Assembly (NCBI GenBank): GCA_025526915.1
Contig: JAHLKH010000063.1
Span: forward strand, 62,001 to 126,000
DNA from: Entophlyctis helioformis
Lineage: Eukaryota > Chytridiomycota > Chytridiomycetes > Chytridiales > Chytriomycetaceae
Length of the DNA stretch: 64,000 bases
Direction: 5' to 3'
Positions 22,920 through 35,081 of the stretch are shown here, one piece after another. A program made the position numbers and the translations under genes. Positions within the stretch are counted from its first letter, which is position 1. Each line of letters begins with the position of its first letter. The notes below the pieces were generated by a model, which was not told the origin of the DNA, did no database searches, and saw only the letters and a list, made by a program, of their open reading frames with translations.

Positions 22920-25900
22920 ATGTCTTCATACGCCCGTTATTTCCCAGCCCCGACGGCAAAGCGCACGTTTGTGTCCTTCACCACCGACGAGGACGAGGAC
23001 GAGGACGAGAACGAGAATGAGAACGAGAACGAGGAGGCATCCGTGTTCTCAACAGATGGCGATACAGGCAACGGCGACACTAGCACGACTGATGCAGAAG
23101 GTGCGTGGTTGCCTATCCGCTACCCGTGACAGCAAGCGCCACGCCTTTCAGAGACTGTGCAGTAGCGGCATGTTTGTTTCGACCGGACCGGCGTGTTGCT
23201 TGCTTTGGGATGGTTTGGTCGAGCCTGGATTCGTATAGATGTGGCAACTGCCGGCTCGTTGCGGAGCTGCCATCATACGAGAGCCGGATTGCTGCGTTCG
23301 TCCTGTGGGGGGTATACTGCCCCCCAAACTGCACTCGCCTATATGCCAGCTCTGCAGCAGCGGTGCAGCCGGATCCTGCATTTGCCAGATCGACATGCCA
23401 TATGCCATCAGACTCACGATCGTGCATTGTGCATCTGATGCTCGCCACTGCGTGTCCACATCGCCTTGCGCTTGATAACGCTCGTGTGTAAAACCTATAC
23501 AATCGTCTATGCGGGGCCGTAGCGTCTGCAACCGCGGACTCAACCACCGTTGAGCCGTTTTCCGTCCCATGCCCCGTCATCGTTACCGATCATCTGTCTG
23601 ACTCGTGCAATGAGGGCACAAGCGTGACGATATCCGTGACACCGGCGCAATCGAACCTGCCGTCTTTGCCTGGGGAGTTGTACATGCTCCTCACAACACT
23701 ACCTTTCTTCTCTGGCGCGCCGCGGACCTCGGAGTTCCTAGCTGACATTAGCTCGGTGATGCATGTCCGCAAGTATGCGCTTGGAGACGTTGTCATTCGC
23801 CAAGGCGAGACCGCCAAAGCCATGTTCTTCATCATCAAAGGATCGCTCAAGGTCATTAGCGAGGACGGCGAGATTGACTTTGGAGAGCTGTCTCACGGCA
23901 CATTCTGTAAGTTGCTGCACAGCTGATCACGTTTGTATGCAGTATACAGCATAATCTACGAGAAAGACCAAAACTAAACAAGCACTTTCTGGACGTTTTC
24001 GTGCGCAACAACGCGATGCACAGTTGGCGAGATTGGTATCTTGTTTGATGTCAAGCGGACGGCAACGGTCGTCGCCAAAACCAATTGCACGCTAGTCACG
24101 CTGACGTCAGAAGAGGTGCGCCAGAAGCTGTCCAAGTACCCAGAGATCAAGCAGGCAATGAAGAACGCTGCGCAGGGTCGTCTCGACATTATGACACAGG
24201 AGCTGGCGCGTGCTGGGCGTAAGCCGGCGTTGGAGCTTCCCTCCAACTTTCTGGAGGCCGACAAGGTAATCGACTATGTGCAACCACGTCAGCATATTGC
24301 ATGCGCGTCAACTCACTCTTGCGGCATGTGAACATCTGCCGACATTCTTTGCCGACAATACGACATGACCTGGACTTTGACGCACAATGGATGTTGATCA
24401 TACAAACCATCACGGCACAAACGTGCGCGAATGGCGTCTAAAAACCAACCGATGCCACTGTCTTGTGCAGACCAGGCAAGACTCGCTGTATTCATCACGG
24501 CGCGAGCTGCCTATTTTATCGTCGCCGTCGCGGCGCAGCTCAATCAGCTTTGGATTGACCGAGTTTGCAACGTCCGAGCCTTCCGAGCCAGTGCTCAAAG
24601 AATCCTCGCACGAAGGCCTCGACACGTCCCTGGCCGAAATGACTGCATCGCCTTCGTCGCTGGATGCAAGCTCTGCGTCGGATGGATTTGGCGGTCGCCT
24701 TCGCACCAGCATCAGCCGATCGCAACGAAACTCAATCTCAGTGACAGACAGAGCATCTGCAGGTGGCGACACATTCAATACCGTCTCGTTTGCAAGCGAC
24801 ACCTTGCTGCCATTCACAAAACTAGGGCCACTAGAGCATGACCCAAAGCCACGCGCGAATCAAGACGACATTAAGGACGAGGAAGATGCTGGAGATGCGG
24901 ACGATGATGACGACGACGATGATGATGGGGAGTACTTTGATCCGCGGTACCCGCCACCTCAGCCCAAAGTGATTGAGCCGCATCCCGCCGTCCAAAACAA
25001 CCTTCAACAACGGCAGCAGCAGCAGCAGCACCTGACACCATCCCAGCCGCACGAACAGACAATGCAGAGCCAGTTTTCGAATTCGGCCTTGACGCGGCGT
25101 CTCAATGAGAAGCGGCGGGTTTCTGTCGCAGTTTGGTCCGACGATAAACTCATGCAGTTTGCCCAGAATGTTGTCAACCAGGCAGCATCGCGCGAGTCCA
25201 AGATGAAATCAGCCGTATCAGCAGATTCCCACGACTCGCTTGCGTCGAGCGACGACGAGCGTGCCTCGGTCTCTGGCTCATCAAGTGCTGTTTGGGAGCT
25301 TTCGGCATACATGGGCCTGGACCCGGCAGTATTGGCGCACGTCTTTCGATTCCTTGACTTTGGCCAACTCATGCGTATGCGACGGATCAACAAGACGATT
25401 GCGAACCTGATCTTGGACAGAGCGCATGGCCTCGTGAGCATCGTTGACCTGTCGCCTTGGCACAAGCGCATAGATAACAAGGTTGTGGGCGACATCATGT
25501 GTTTCTGCGGGCCAAGCGTCGTGACTCTGAATCTCAAAAACTGCTGGCAGATCACCGACCAAGGCCTTTCGCGGATCTCGCAGTACACCCCTCGCGTCCG
25601 CGTTTTGTCACTCTCCAGCTTGTGGGATGTGACGGATGCAGGTCTATCGGCACTGGCGCAAAACTGCAAGCAGCTGCGCACAGTCGAGCTGAGCAACTGC
25701 CGCAAGCTCACTGATCACGGCATTCTCGATCTCCTTGACAATTGCCCAAACCTCGAAACGATTGGGCTTGGATACTGCAAGAACCTTTCTGACTCGGTGA
25801 TGGACCGCGATATGTGGGCGGCACTGAAGCGGATCAGCTTCCAGCGGTGCACGGGACTATTTGATGGCGGATTCACGAAATGGCGAGAGCGACGTCCACC

Positions 25901-27047
25901 CGCGTTCCGGTTCTCTGGCGCAGGCTCGCAAGCTGCAGTCTCGCCAATATCACCAAAGGCCGCCGCCATCACAGCAGCGCCAATACTGGCTGCCCCGAGC
26001 CCTTCAAAATGCGTGCCCGATGCAGCCCCTTTGGTGACTGTAGCTGGAATCAGCGTGACGGATGTCGCTGAGATGGACGTTGGTGACCATGACTCGCGCA
26101 CAGCCAACCCCCCGATTGTAGCCGTGAGCAGCAGTAGCAACAGCAGCATAGCAAGCACCAGCAGCATCAATGTCATTCAGGGAGATGCTGAAAAGCCGGC
26201 AAGAACCAGCAGAGGCAAGTTCTGCATGGAGCATCGTGTTTGCAAATCAGTGCTGACGCTGAATGCGAACCACGCGTTCACAGTCACCATTGTTGGATCT
26301 GGACAGCCACCTGCAGCAGACGAGGTGCTTGCACTGGCGGCCACGGTCAGCGGTGATGTGACGATGGAAGACATGGAGCTCGTCTCGCCCGACCAGTCCA
26401 TAACGGTTCCGAGCATAGTGGTTCCCCCCATTGTCACTCACTCGAATCAAGGCGGCGGTAGAGCAGGCACGGATTTTATGTTGCCACCGCCCTCTCCAAG
26501 CAGGCTGATGCGCACGCCCAAGACGTTTGGCATGTTTGCGCTGGAAGAGTTGAATCTGAGCGACTGTTCATTCCTGACCGACCAAACGATCATGACGCTC
26601 GGCGAGCTCTGCCCTCGGTTGCAACGCCTGTGTCTCTCGTTCTGCTGCTCGCTCACGGACAAGTTTGCAGACGGTCTCGCACACGGGTGCCGCGACATGG
26701 ACACGCTGGACGTCAGCTACTGCGGAAGTGCTGTCACGGACGCGTCGTTGCAGACACTTGTGCGCGGGATGCGTGTGCTGCGGCGGCTGAGCATTCGCGG
26801 ATGTGTGCAGGTGACAGACAGTGGCGTGGACGTCCTGCTCCGAGAGGCGGCGAGTCTCAAGACCATCAATCTGTCGCAGTGCAAGTCGGTGAGTCGCGGG
26901 ATGCTGGACAAGGCAGGCAGTCGCTTCGAGCTGCTGAGCCATCAGGGATTCTTTGACCACGAGCTCATTGCCACGGCGGCGAGCCCGTCCCAGCGACGCA
27001 TACGGGCATCAACAGCGCCGCATGCCATACGCTTTGGGACCAAATGA
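22920..27047 (+). CDS. Cyclic-nucleotide-binding domain / F-box / leucine-rich repeat protein
   Basis: Exons 22920-23100, 23523-23906, 24024-24265 and 24471-27047 join to exactly 1128 codons (1127 residues). An acidic start (FTTDEDEDEDENENEN) precedes a cyclic-nucleotide-binding domain: LGDVVIRQGETAKAMFFIIK, then, across a splice, a phosphate-binding cassette FGEIGILFDVKRTATVV that keeps the Glu and Arg needed to hold cAMP/cGMP. After a Ser-rich, acidic and polyQ linker come an F-box (GLDPAVLAHVFRFLDFGQL, about residue 545) and AMN1-type LRRs in two blocks (VVTLNLKNCWQITDQGL ... and EELNLSDCSFLTDQTI ...). F-box/LRR proteins are substrate adaptors of SCF ubiquitin ligases, so this looks like a cyclic-nucleotide-responsive adaptor (inference). 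The long first intron (23101-23522) shows no gene of its own. Confidence 0.88.
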
Positions 27048-27568
27048 AGACAGGCACTTGGGCATCAGTTTCTGCTGTGCAGGTTTCGTCACAAGGAGCT
27101 GCGACAGCCGGCTGCCCGCCTGGATCATGCCGTCCAGCCGGCGTCGTTGGGCCGTTGGCGTGTGGTGTGTGTGTTGGGCTGCGGCAGTCGGTCGGTCAAA
27201 CGGGCCGGCACAGCAGGCGGCGGTCAGCCAGAACGACTCGAGCCACTGGCAGACACCTGCGCACACCGCCAAGCCGCCAAGCCGCCAAGCCGTCGCTAGC
27301 ATGGCGGCACGACAGCGCAGGCAGTCGGCAGACGGCTGACGCAGCTCGTATGTTGTATCTGAAAACCATCATCTGCCACTAAGACGAAACCCCGATTTTC
27401 CAACAATATCCACGAAACCAACCGCATACGCAGGTGACTGACTGCTCAGCAGACGCCGGCCAGACGCCGTGCCAGGTGGCGTCTGCGCGGCGGCTGACCG
27501 CAGAGCCTGCCTGCTGGGGGGCCCATGCTGGACACTGCGGCTCACACCTGCTAATCCGACAGAGCCTC
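27048..27568. other. Intergenic, no gene seen
   Basis: About 520 bp after the F-box/LRR stop. It includes a short GCCAAGCC triplet-like repeat near 27270-27297. Apart from being upstream of the ANTH gene, nothing is recognised. Confidence 0.35.
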
Positions 27569-30092
27569 ATGTCGTACGAGTACGCTGTCGCTCGGCTGAC
27601 AACAAACGCAATCCGCACTCTCAAGCCCACACACGTTTCCCGTATGTCCCGGCCGCCCAGCTGTCTGTGCTTGTCTGTCGATGCCGGCCCGCTGGCTATC
27701 TGGTTGCTGCGCATGCATGCACACCATGCGTGTGCATGTACGTGTGGCATGCGCAGCCTGCCGGTCTGCGCTTGCTGTCGGTGTCTGCGCTGCTTGTTCC
27801 GTCGTAGCGCCACAAACTAACGGCACCGTCGATATTGGTGGCGTGCGGCATGCTGCTTTCGGCCACGCTGCACACGCAACCCCAAGTGCTCATCTCGGTC
27901 ACCTTCCAGCACAATGTGTCCATGTCCGAGCTGTTCCGGCTCATCTCTCCAAGACTGCGCGAGTCCAATTGGGTGGTATGTCCATGGCTGCACTTGTCGT
28001 CTTCGTCAAAGCTTCGCAGGCTGCTGCCCAGATGCGCCCCTTGATCTCCTTCCCCATCCATGGCGCCACTGTCGTGGACAGTCGCCGTGCGTACTGCCGC
28101 CGGCTGCATTTCACGCAACGCCGTCACTCAACAACCCACCTGCGGACGCCACATTCGTGCATGAATGCTCGTCTCTGATCTGACCCGACTGCATCGTCCT
28201 CTGGCAGGTGGTCTTCAAAACCCTCACGCTTGTCCACGTTCTCATGAAGGACGGAAACTCTGAGCGTGTGATTGGGTTCCTGTCTGCCAACCCAGATCGC
28301 ATCAGCGTCTCCAGATTCCGTGACAGAAGCGGCCATCCAATGGGTAAGGATGCCTTTTGCTTCGTTTTGCTTGCCACTTTCCGATTGTCGGGTCGGCTGC
28401 CCAGGTATGCTAGTCGATGTTAACGCTGCTCGTGATAGGCTCGATCCAGTCCAACAACATCAAGTCGTATGCCAGTTACCTGGAAGAGCGCGCTCTTTGC
28501 TACAAGGAGGTCAAGGCAGACTGGATCACAGACAAGGACGCTGCCATTGTTCGCTTCCGTACTTTGCCTCTCGAAGACGGACTATTGAACGAGACTGTTG
28601 TTCTTCAAAGGCTTATTGACGGACTGCTTGGCTGCTCGGTAAGCATCGGCTTCGGCATCTGACTGGCATGCACAGCGCGCAGTGTTGAGCTGTGAATAAC
28701 CGTGCCTTCTTCAACTGGTCCGCCGGGCTTGGCCGCATTTTTGGATGGCCTTGTTGTGATCAGTGGCATGCAGAGGACCTGGATCAGGTGGTGACATTGC
28801 AAGCGTTCCGTTTGTTGACGTGGGACATGATGGCCCTCTTTCATCTTTTGAGCGAAGCTATCGTCCGCGTCCTCGGTCAGTCATGCACGGCTGTTGCACT
28901 GCTACTGCACATTGACGCTCTTGCTGACTGCTCCTCATTGACCTCCTGACCTTTTTCAATGTTTCGGCAGGGATCTACTTTGAAATGGAGCGTGCGGATG
29001 CGGCCAAGGCTCTCGAGATCTACAAACGGTTTGCATCTCAGACCAAAAAGATTCTAGAGTTTTTTGTCATTGGACGTCGCGTCCGCCGCGAAACTGGATT
29101 GGATATCCCAGAGTTCAAGCATGTAGGTTCACGAACAAGCACTCTTTTTGATGGTTGCGGAGCATGGTGCGAATCTAACGTAATCTTGCCGTCTCTATTC
29201 ACTGTCTGCTCTATGCTCTGCCAGCCACCTTTGTCGCTTGCTGGAGCCCTGGAAGACTACCTCCGCGCTCCCGATTTTGAGGCTCAGCGCATCGCTTACA
29301 AGAAGCGCAAGGCAGCCAAAAGCAGCAGCAAAGGCTACGCTTCGGAAGGTATTCCGCTTTTCTTTATGCAATCGCAGATGCAGAATTCGTGACAGCAGCA
29401 GGCCCATATCGCGATCCAGCTTACACCTGCACTGCCCATCCAGATGAGAAGCCGTCACAGAAGACCGAGCCCAGCGGTTCTTCCAGCGCAGCCGCAACGG
29501 GATCCAAGCCTTCTGCTCAAAAGGAAGAGCAGCTGATTGACTTTTTTTCAAGCCTCGACCAGGAAATCTCTGCATACCAAACAGCGCAGGCACAAAACGC
29601 GTTCAACGCGACTGGCTTTGACGCACTTTGGGATCCCAACGATGCTTTTGCACAGCGAGCAGGCCAGGTGTCGCCAGGTGACAACCCGTTCATGGCAACG
29701 CAGAATGCTCAGATCCAGCTTCAGCAGCAGCTGATGGCCAACGAGAGGCTGCTTCAGCAGGCTGCAGCATCCAACACCGAAGTCGCCAATCCATTCTCAC
29801 TCCAAGCTGCTGCGGCACTCAACTCAACCATGTCATTCGCCACCTATTCGCCGTCTGTCCTCCAGCCGTCAGCCATGGACAACGCAGGCTTTGCAGTCAA
29901 TCAGCCAAGTTTGTCTGCGCACAATCCGTTTGCAATGGGGCCTACTTCGCCAGCCATGTCTGTTGGGGCTCAGGTGTCGAATGCCGCTGCTGGGTTGGGA
30001 TCCTTTTCGGACATTTCTCAGGGCCAGGCGCGACCTGCAACACCCAGTATGGTCGCAACAGCAAACCCAGTTCTTGATCCGTTTGGCCAGCT

Positions 30093-30137
<45 letters not shown>

Positions 30138-31528
30138 CTCAAACTACTCACCTCGCTTCGACAACAGCTCTCAGTCCAACAATAATCCGTTTGGCGCAAC
30201 CGGCGCTGGAATTGGCATTGCGAATCCCTTCTCTGCAGCCACCCAGCAGCCCCTTGGGGTTCAGCTGACCGGCAGCAGCCTGGGCAACTCAATGGGCATT
30301 GTACCAGGACAACATGGATCTCCTTTCGCGGGCCAAGCCAGCACCTTCAATGCAGGGTTTGGCGGTCCATCAATGGCGACGCAGGGTTCGAGCTCCATGC
30401 TACCCTTGTCGATGAACCTGACGGGCGGAGGTCTGTCAAGTGCAAGCACAAACGGCAGCAATCCGTTTGGAGCGTTATCTGCAGGCGCCGGAATGGCAAC
30501 CAACAATGCGTTTTCCAGCAACTCTGGTGCCTTTGGCGCGTTCAACTCGCCAAATGTCATGACCTCTTCAGCGGCAACTGGCGCGGCATTCTCGGGTGGA
30601 TTGCCTCTTGCTGGGGCATCAAGCAACATCGGAGGTGCGTGCACGGCCCCCATATTTTGCAATGCACGATTGACTGTCCATCACTATGCCCGATTCGTCC
30701 CCTTGCGTGCATCGCCTGCCTGCCTCTATGCAGCCACACGATCCTTTCCTCCCTTCTGGTGCCAAAATCATGACGCCAGTGGCGCGGGCGGCGGTGGTTC
30801 CAAGAATCGGCAGTTGGAGTTGTGGCGACCACTTGATCCATGGCGTTCACTTACCAGGCAGCAACGCGGCAACTCCAGGTGCAGGTGCAGGTGAAGGCAC
30901 AGACTCTGTCCCGAGATCGTATCGAGCCAGCCCGGCAATGAGATCCGATCAGCCAATCACCGCCCCGGCTCCACTGGCCGCCACGCTTTTGTCTCTGCAG
31001 CCATTGTCCGCTCCGCAGTCCATTCCTCATTCAACTCATTATTCTGTGGTTCCTGGTGCAGCTCCCTCTAGTTTCGGCAACACTCTTGGAAACCCAAGCA
31101 GCGCAAGTCTCTTTGGCAACCTTGGCACCGCAAGCAGCTCTGGCTTTGGCGTCAACAACATGGCGACGGGAATGAGCGGTCCTGGAGGAATCAGCGGCCT
31201 TGGTCTTCAGGGGCCGGGCAGCTTGTCTGCAAACAATCCGTTTTCCGCGACAGGCGACAGAGCATTATCGCCGAATCCGTTTGCACAACAGACGCAGATG
31301 CAGCCAACCTCCATGATGCAACAGCAACAGCAGCAACAACAGCAACTCTTTCAACTGCAGCAGCTCCAGCAGCAGCCGTTCGGAACCCTCGCCTCGAGTG
31401 CAGCTGTCCACAATCCCTTTGCCGCAACGTCCTCGTCTGCCACAATGCGGCCACTGACGCAGCAAGGCACTGGGTTCGGCATGGCGTCCAACCCGGGCAA
31501 CGCGTCTTCGGGCTTCACTCAGCAGTAA
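27569..31528 (+). CDS. AP180/CALM-type ANTH-domain clathrin adaptor with NPF motifs
   Basis: The ANTH domain is clear from about 27874: SVTFQHNVSMSELFRLISPR, LRESNWV, then (28208) VVFKTLTLVHVLMKDGNSER, NNIKSYASYLEERALCYKEV, DLDQVVTLQAFRLLTWDMM, YFEMERADAAKALEIYKRF and LEFFVIGRRVRRETGLDIPE. This domain binds PI(4,5)P2 at the plasma membrane in clathrin-mediated endocytosis. The long C terminus is Gln/Ser/Gly-rich with repeated NPF tripeptides (DNPFMA, HNPFAM, NNPFGA, ANPFSA, NPFAQQ), ligands of EH-domain proteins, and a polyQ run at about 30095-30133. Yeast homologues are Yap1801/1802. The 5' exon is uncertain: ATG 27569 (MSYEYAVARLTTNAIRTLK) is a plausible first exon, but its splice to 27874 is not decided. 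Confidence 0.82.
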
Positions 31529-31679
31529 CAGCCACACCCACCACGTTGGACCAAACAGCCTATTCCCAGCAAGACACCACCATTGACACCAAGCCAGGTA
31601 GACCACAATACAATGGCCAATATGGCAGCGATTATCCACAGTGCCTTGTTCATTCAACCTTGGCGACATCCTGTATCGC

Positions 31680-34600
31680 GTCAGGTTCACGAGAGCGCGT
31701 TCAGCTACGTATCGCCTCCTGCATGCCAGACAAACCCCAAGGAGATCCTTACTTTGGCAAGGCTGCCAAGCAGTGGCTTCAGCTCATTGGTTGCATCGCG
31801 AACGCGGTCACGGAGGCTGTAGACAACCGCAGGCGCAGCTTGAACAATAGATGATTGGGAATGGTGCATAGCCAGCCTGAGCAGCTCGGTGCGCGATTGG
31901 GTCCTGGGTCAGTTTTCATGCATGCATGCATGTATGCGTGTTAGCTGGTTGTCCATGGGCTGCTGTCTACGTGCATGTATCCCGGCGCCAAAATGCACAT
32001 GGCAGTGTGATGGACATACATGAAATCGACATGCTGGGCAATGGTGCCAAGGGATCCGCCCAGCTTGTCTGCCATGCGTGCATGGTCTTGGCAGAAGCTG
32101 GACAGCTGCTGGACGAGTGCATCTGCAGACGTCAAAGTCGCGTGTATCTGTTGCTCGTGATCTGACGCCGAGCAAGGCGTTGCGGCGTCGGTCTCGGCCG
32201 TTGCTGTAAACAGTGCCGATGCGCCTACATGCCTGAGCGTTGGTTCGCTTGCAGATGGGTCAGGCTTGAGACGGTCAGATACCAATGCGTTCATGGCAAG
32301 CCCCATTTCGTCATGATCTGTAACATAGTGTGAAGCAGACTGTGCAGCTGAATTGGCTGGGTCTTGGAGGAACGCCTAAACATCATCCATCATATGGGGC
32401 TCAGAGTTAGTCCCACGCGCGAGACTATCGGGTCGGCAGTATCGATATCGAGGTTCAATGACATCTTACAAGCGATTCGTTGGTTTGGTTTGCCAGATCC
32501 AATAGCCGGTCAAGACAATGGCGCGCTGCTTGCGTGCTTGTCTCCAGACTCTGGGTCTCGTGGTTTTGCACTATGCTTGCCAGTTGCATTTCCGAGTACA
32601 ATCGGATCGTACACGCAACCAGCTGAGCAGCCCATTGGAGGCCCAGACAAACGACATCGTCGCACACGAAGCCATTCCAGACGCGTTCTAGTCAGCTATT
32701 GGCACAACCAGACAGCGCCAACCACATGACATCAAGAGCAGACGCAGCCATCGCACCTCTTGCGTCTGCTGCAGAGTTTCAGTCAGGTGTCGAGAAAGGC
32801 TTGCAAACATGGTCGACTGCAGTTCTGTGCCAGCTTGATGGGCAGAGAGTGCCTGCCAAGCCGGCTCGAGCACCTGTTTCCGAAGCCGCGACAACTCGAG
32901 CCGGGACATGTGCGCGCCAGACTTTAAAGCAGGCGTCGATGCATCGGCAAGTTGGACAATCATTGCAGCTGTGGCAGACTCGTCCAGAAGATGCCTGACG
33001 CATGCACGTTTCGATTCAAGGTATGTCGCACGCATGTCTGCTGCAAAACTGCGTTGGTGTGATAATGCTTCTCTGCACAGCACCGATACAGAGACCCAGA
33101 TCAATGCAGGCGATTTAGAATAGGCTTGCTAAAACAGCAAGCCAAGGTGTTGCTATTCACTTACATGGTCTTGAGCCGATCTATTTCGCTGGACATTCGT
33201 CGAGAGAAGAGTCCGCAATCCTGGCCTGATAACGAACGATCATCCGAGTTGGTGCAGTGCTTGTTGTGCATTGCTCGTTGGCGATCGCATATGGCCTGTG
33301 TGCGGTGCACCTATAATGTTTTCGATGTGTTCACACAAGTTTGTGTCAGAGAAGGTGCAGCAGAGCCCATAAGAGGTCGGTCCAGCACTGCATACCCATG
33401 CTGCGATTTCCTTGAGAAAGACATCGTTTCGGGCAAGGATGCTGTCAAAGGACTGGAAGTAGTGCGCAAGCTTGCTTTTACCTGATCAATGAATGGTGGG
33501 TTAGATGAACATTGACATGCCTTTATGCAGAAGGAGTGGGTGCAAAGACGGGCTAACCTTGGACTGGCGATTGGCTGTGAGTGTCAAGGAACATTGACAT
33601 GGTCTTCATGGTTTGGTCCAAAGACAGGTCCAACTGTGTTTTTGGAGTGTCAGAGTACGCGCAACGGCGAGTGCCTGGGATCACACAGTGACGGCCTCTT
33701 GAATGCTGATCGGATCAGTACCTTTGCTGCAGACGAGGGGATGCTCTCGTCTTGAAGAGTGTGCTCATAGGACAGTGAATTTTCCAGGCGATAGAGCCGT
33801 TCCAACTTGACCTGGAGTTCATCGCTTGCCGATCTGCATGCAGTGTGCCGGTATTAGATGCGCACAAACATGTTCCTGCTTTGGAGCACGCACTTTAGAA
33901 TTGGCCGTTGGCGAGCAAGAGCGTCTCGACGGTCTTGGAGCATGCGAGTCTCTTGACTGATCCTGAACAACTTTGACCTGCCCATGTTTGCAATCCACCA
34001 TTTCCAATCAGATTCCGTTGGACGACAAGGAGACGGCTCAGCCGTCGGACAGCCACCAAAGAGCAGTCGATCGACCAACGAACCTGGCGGCGGCTGCTTT
34101 TCCCGGACTGACGTGATCAGCCACTGCCAGTCCAGTAGTTCCGTCAACTGCACTGTCCGTGGCGCTGCCAAGAGTGAATCCATCCAACTAAAGAATGGTA
34201 AGCATGCGTGAGTGTGAGTGCGTGCGCCTGTCGATGCAGATCTGGATGCTGCACAGCCGCGATGAGGCGAGCCTTACAAAGTGAGGGCCGAGATCCTGCA
34301 TCGTATGCAGCAGCAGCTCATATCTGTCCAAGAAGCAAGCAGCATATCGCATCAGTGCAAGACCACACGAGCGCAGGTGCATGTCAGACTTGCAGTCCAG
34401 CTTCTTCCTCTGATAGGACATCGAATCCGCGCAGCTGTCCATGAACCGCTGAGCTTGGATGCTGATCCTCTGGAGTGCCCTTGGTGAGAGTTGCTGCGAA
34501 TGGGACGTGCGGAGAGGGCGGCTCCCCATCGGCGAGGTTGTCATTGTCCTGCAGGGCGTCGCAGAGCCAAGCGACAAACGGCCGGGTCGAGTCAAGGCCA

Positions 34601-34818
34601 AACGTCCACTCCAGCTGCTGTGCAAGCTGCGCTGTGGTGGTGGTGCTCGCTGCACTGAGCTCGTCTGGCACGTCCAGAGCCCTGCTGGTCTCCAGACTGC
34701 CGCTGCTGGGTGCGTTGCGCCGTGCCGCCTTGGGCCTGTATCCGAGACCAACCAGCAGATGTGCAAGGTGCTCTGCTGGTGCTCTTGTCTCTGTCGGCCA
34801 GCTGCTGCCCAAGATCAT
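31680..34818 (-). CDS. Probable augmin subunit 3 (HAUS3-like) coiled-coil protein
   Basis: The first exon starts at ATG 34818 (MILGSSWPTETRAPAEHLA). It shows HLLVGLGYRPK, then LEWTFGLDSTRPFVAWLCDA and LQDNDNLADGE, the N-terminal pattern of HAUS3 (short GY segment, then W-F ... FL-W-C ... N-L-E). Further minus-strand exons are suggested by TELLDWQWLITSV (about 34100), ESKRACVRHLLDE (about 33000) and YSLRDRVRDATNELKPLLG (about 31800), all helical and charged. Augmin recruits gamma-tubulin to spindle microtubules; it is absent from budding yeast but kept in some zoosporic fungi. Internal exon borders and the 3' end are uncertain, and the assignment rests mainly on the first exon. The Fanzor transposon inserted 61 bp upstream of its ATG. 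Confidence 0.4.
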
Positions 34819-34878
34819 GTTGCGACGCACTCGTCACGTCTGAAACCCGACCAATGCGAGAGCAAGACAAAAAGATGG

Positions 34879-34886
34879 TCGCAATG
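34879..34886. repeat. Left 8-bp target-site duplication (TCGCAATG) of the Fanzor transposon
   Basis: TCGCAATG occurs directly outside the left terminal inverted repeat and again directly outside the right one (46515-46522). A perfect 8-bp match in exactly these two places is the mark of a DNA-transposon insertion. Confidence 0.88.
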
Positions 34887-34909
34887 GGCCCGGTTCTCAT
34901 ACCATTACC
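34887..34909 (+). repeat. Left terminal inverted repeat of the Fanzor transposon
   Basis: Begins GGCCCGGTTCTCATA and ends ATTACC. It is the reverse complement of 46492-46514 at 19 of 23 positions; mismatches are at positions 7, 9, 10 and 17. Confidence 0.85.
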
Positions 34910-34910
34910 C

Positions 34911-35023
34911 CTGGTGGAATCGCTGTGATTGGTCAATCCTGGTGGAATCGCTGTGATTGGTCAATCCTGGTGGAATCGCTCTGATTGGTCAACTCCTGGT
35001 GGAATCGCTGTGATTGGTCGATC
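34911..35023 (+). repeat. Four subterminal tandem repeats of 28-29 bp
   Basis: Copies begin at 34911, 34939, 34967 and 34996. Each opens CTGGTGGAATCGCT and contains GATTGGTC; copies 1 and 2 are identical and copies 3 and 4 differ at one to three positions. Subterminal repeat arrays next to a terminal inverted repeat are often transposase-binding sites; GATTGG is also an inverted CCAAT box. There is no spacer between copies. Confidence 0.85.
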
Positions 35024-35081
35024 TTGAGCCTGAGGATTGCCGGCACTTGTGCCTCGCTTGCTCCAGAGGTGACACTGCGCG

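Noticed and set aside
34911..35023. CRISPR-like array of 28-bp repeats
   Set aside because: The four copies are directly adjacent with no unique spacers, in a eukaryotic transposon end; this is a subterminal tandem repeat.
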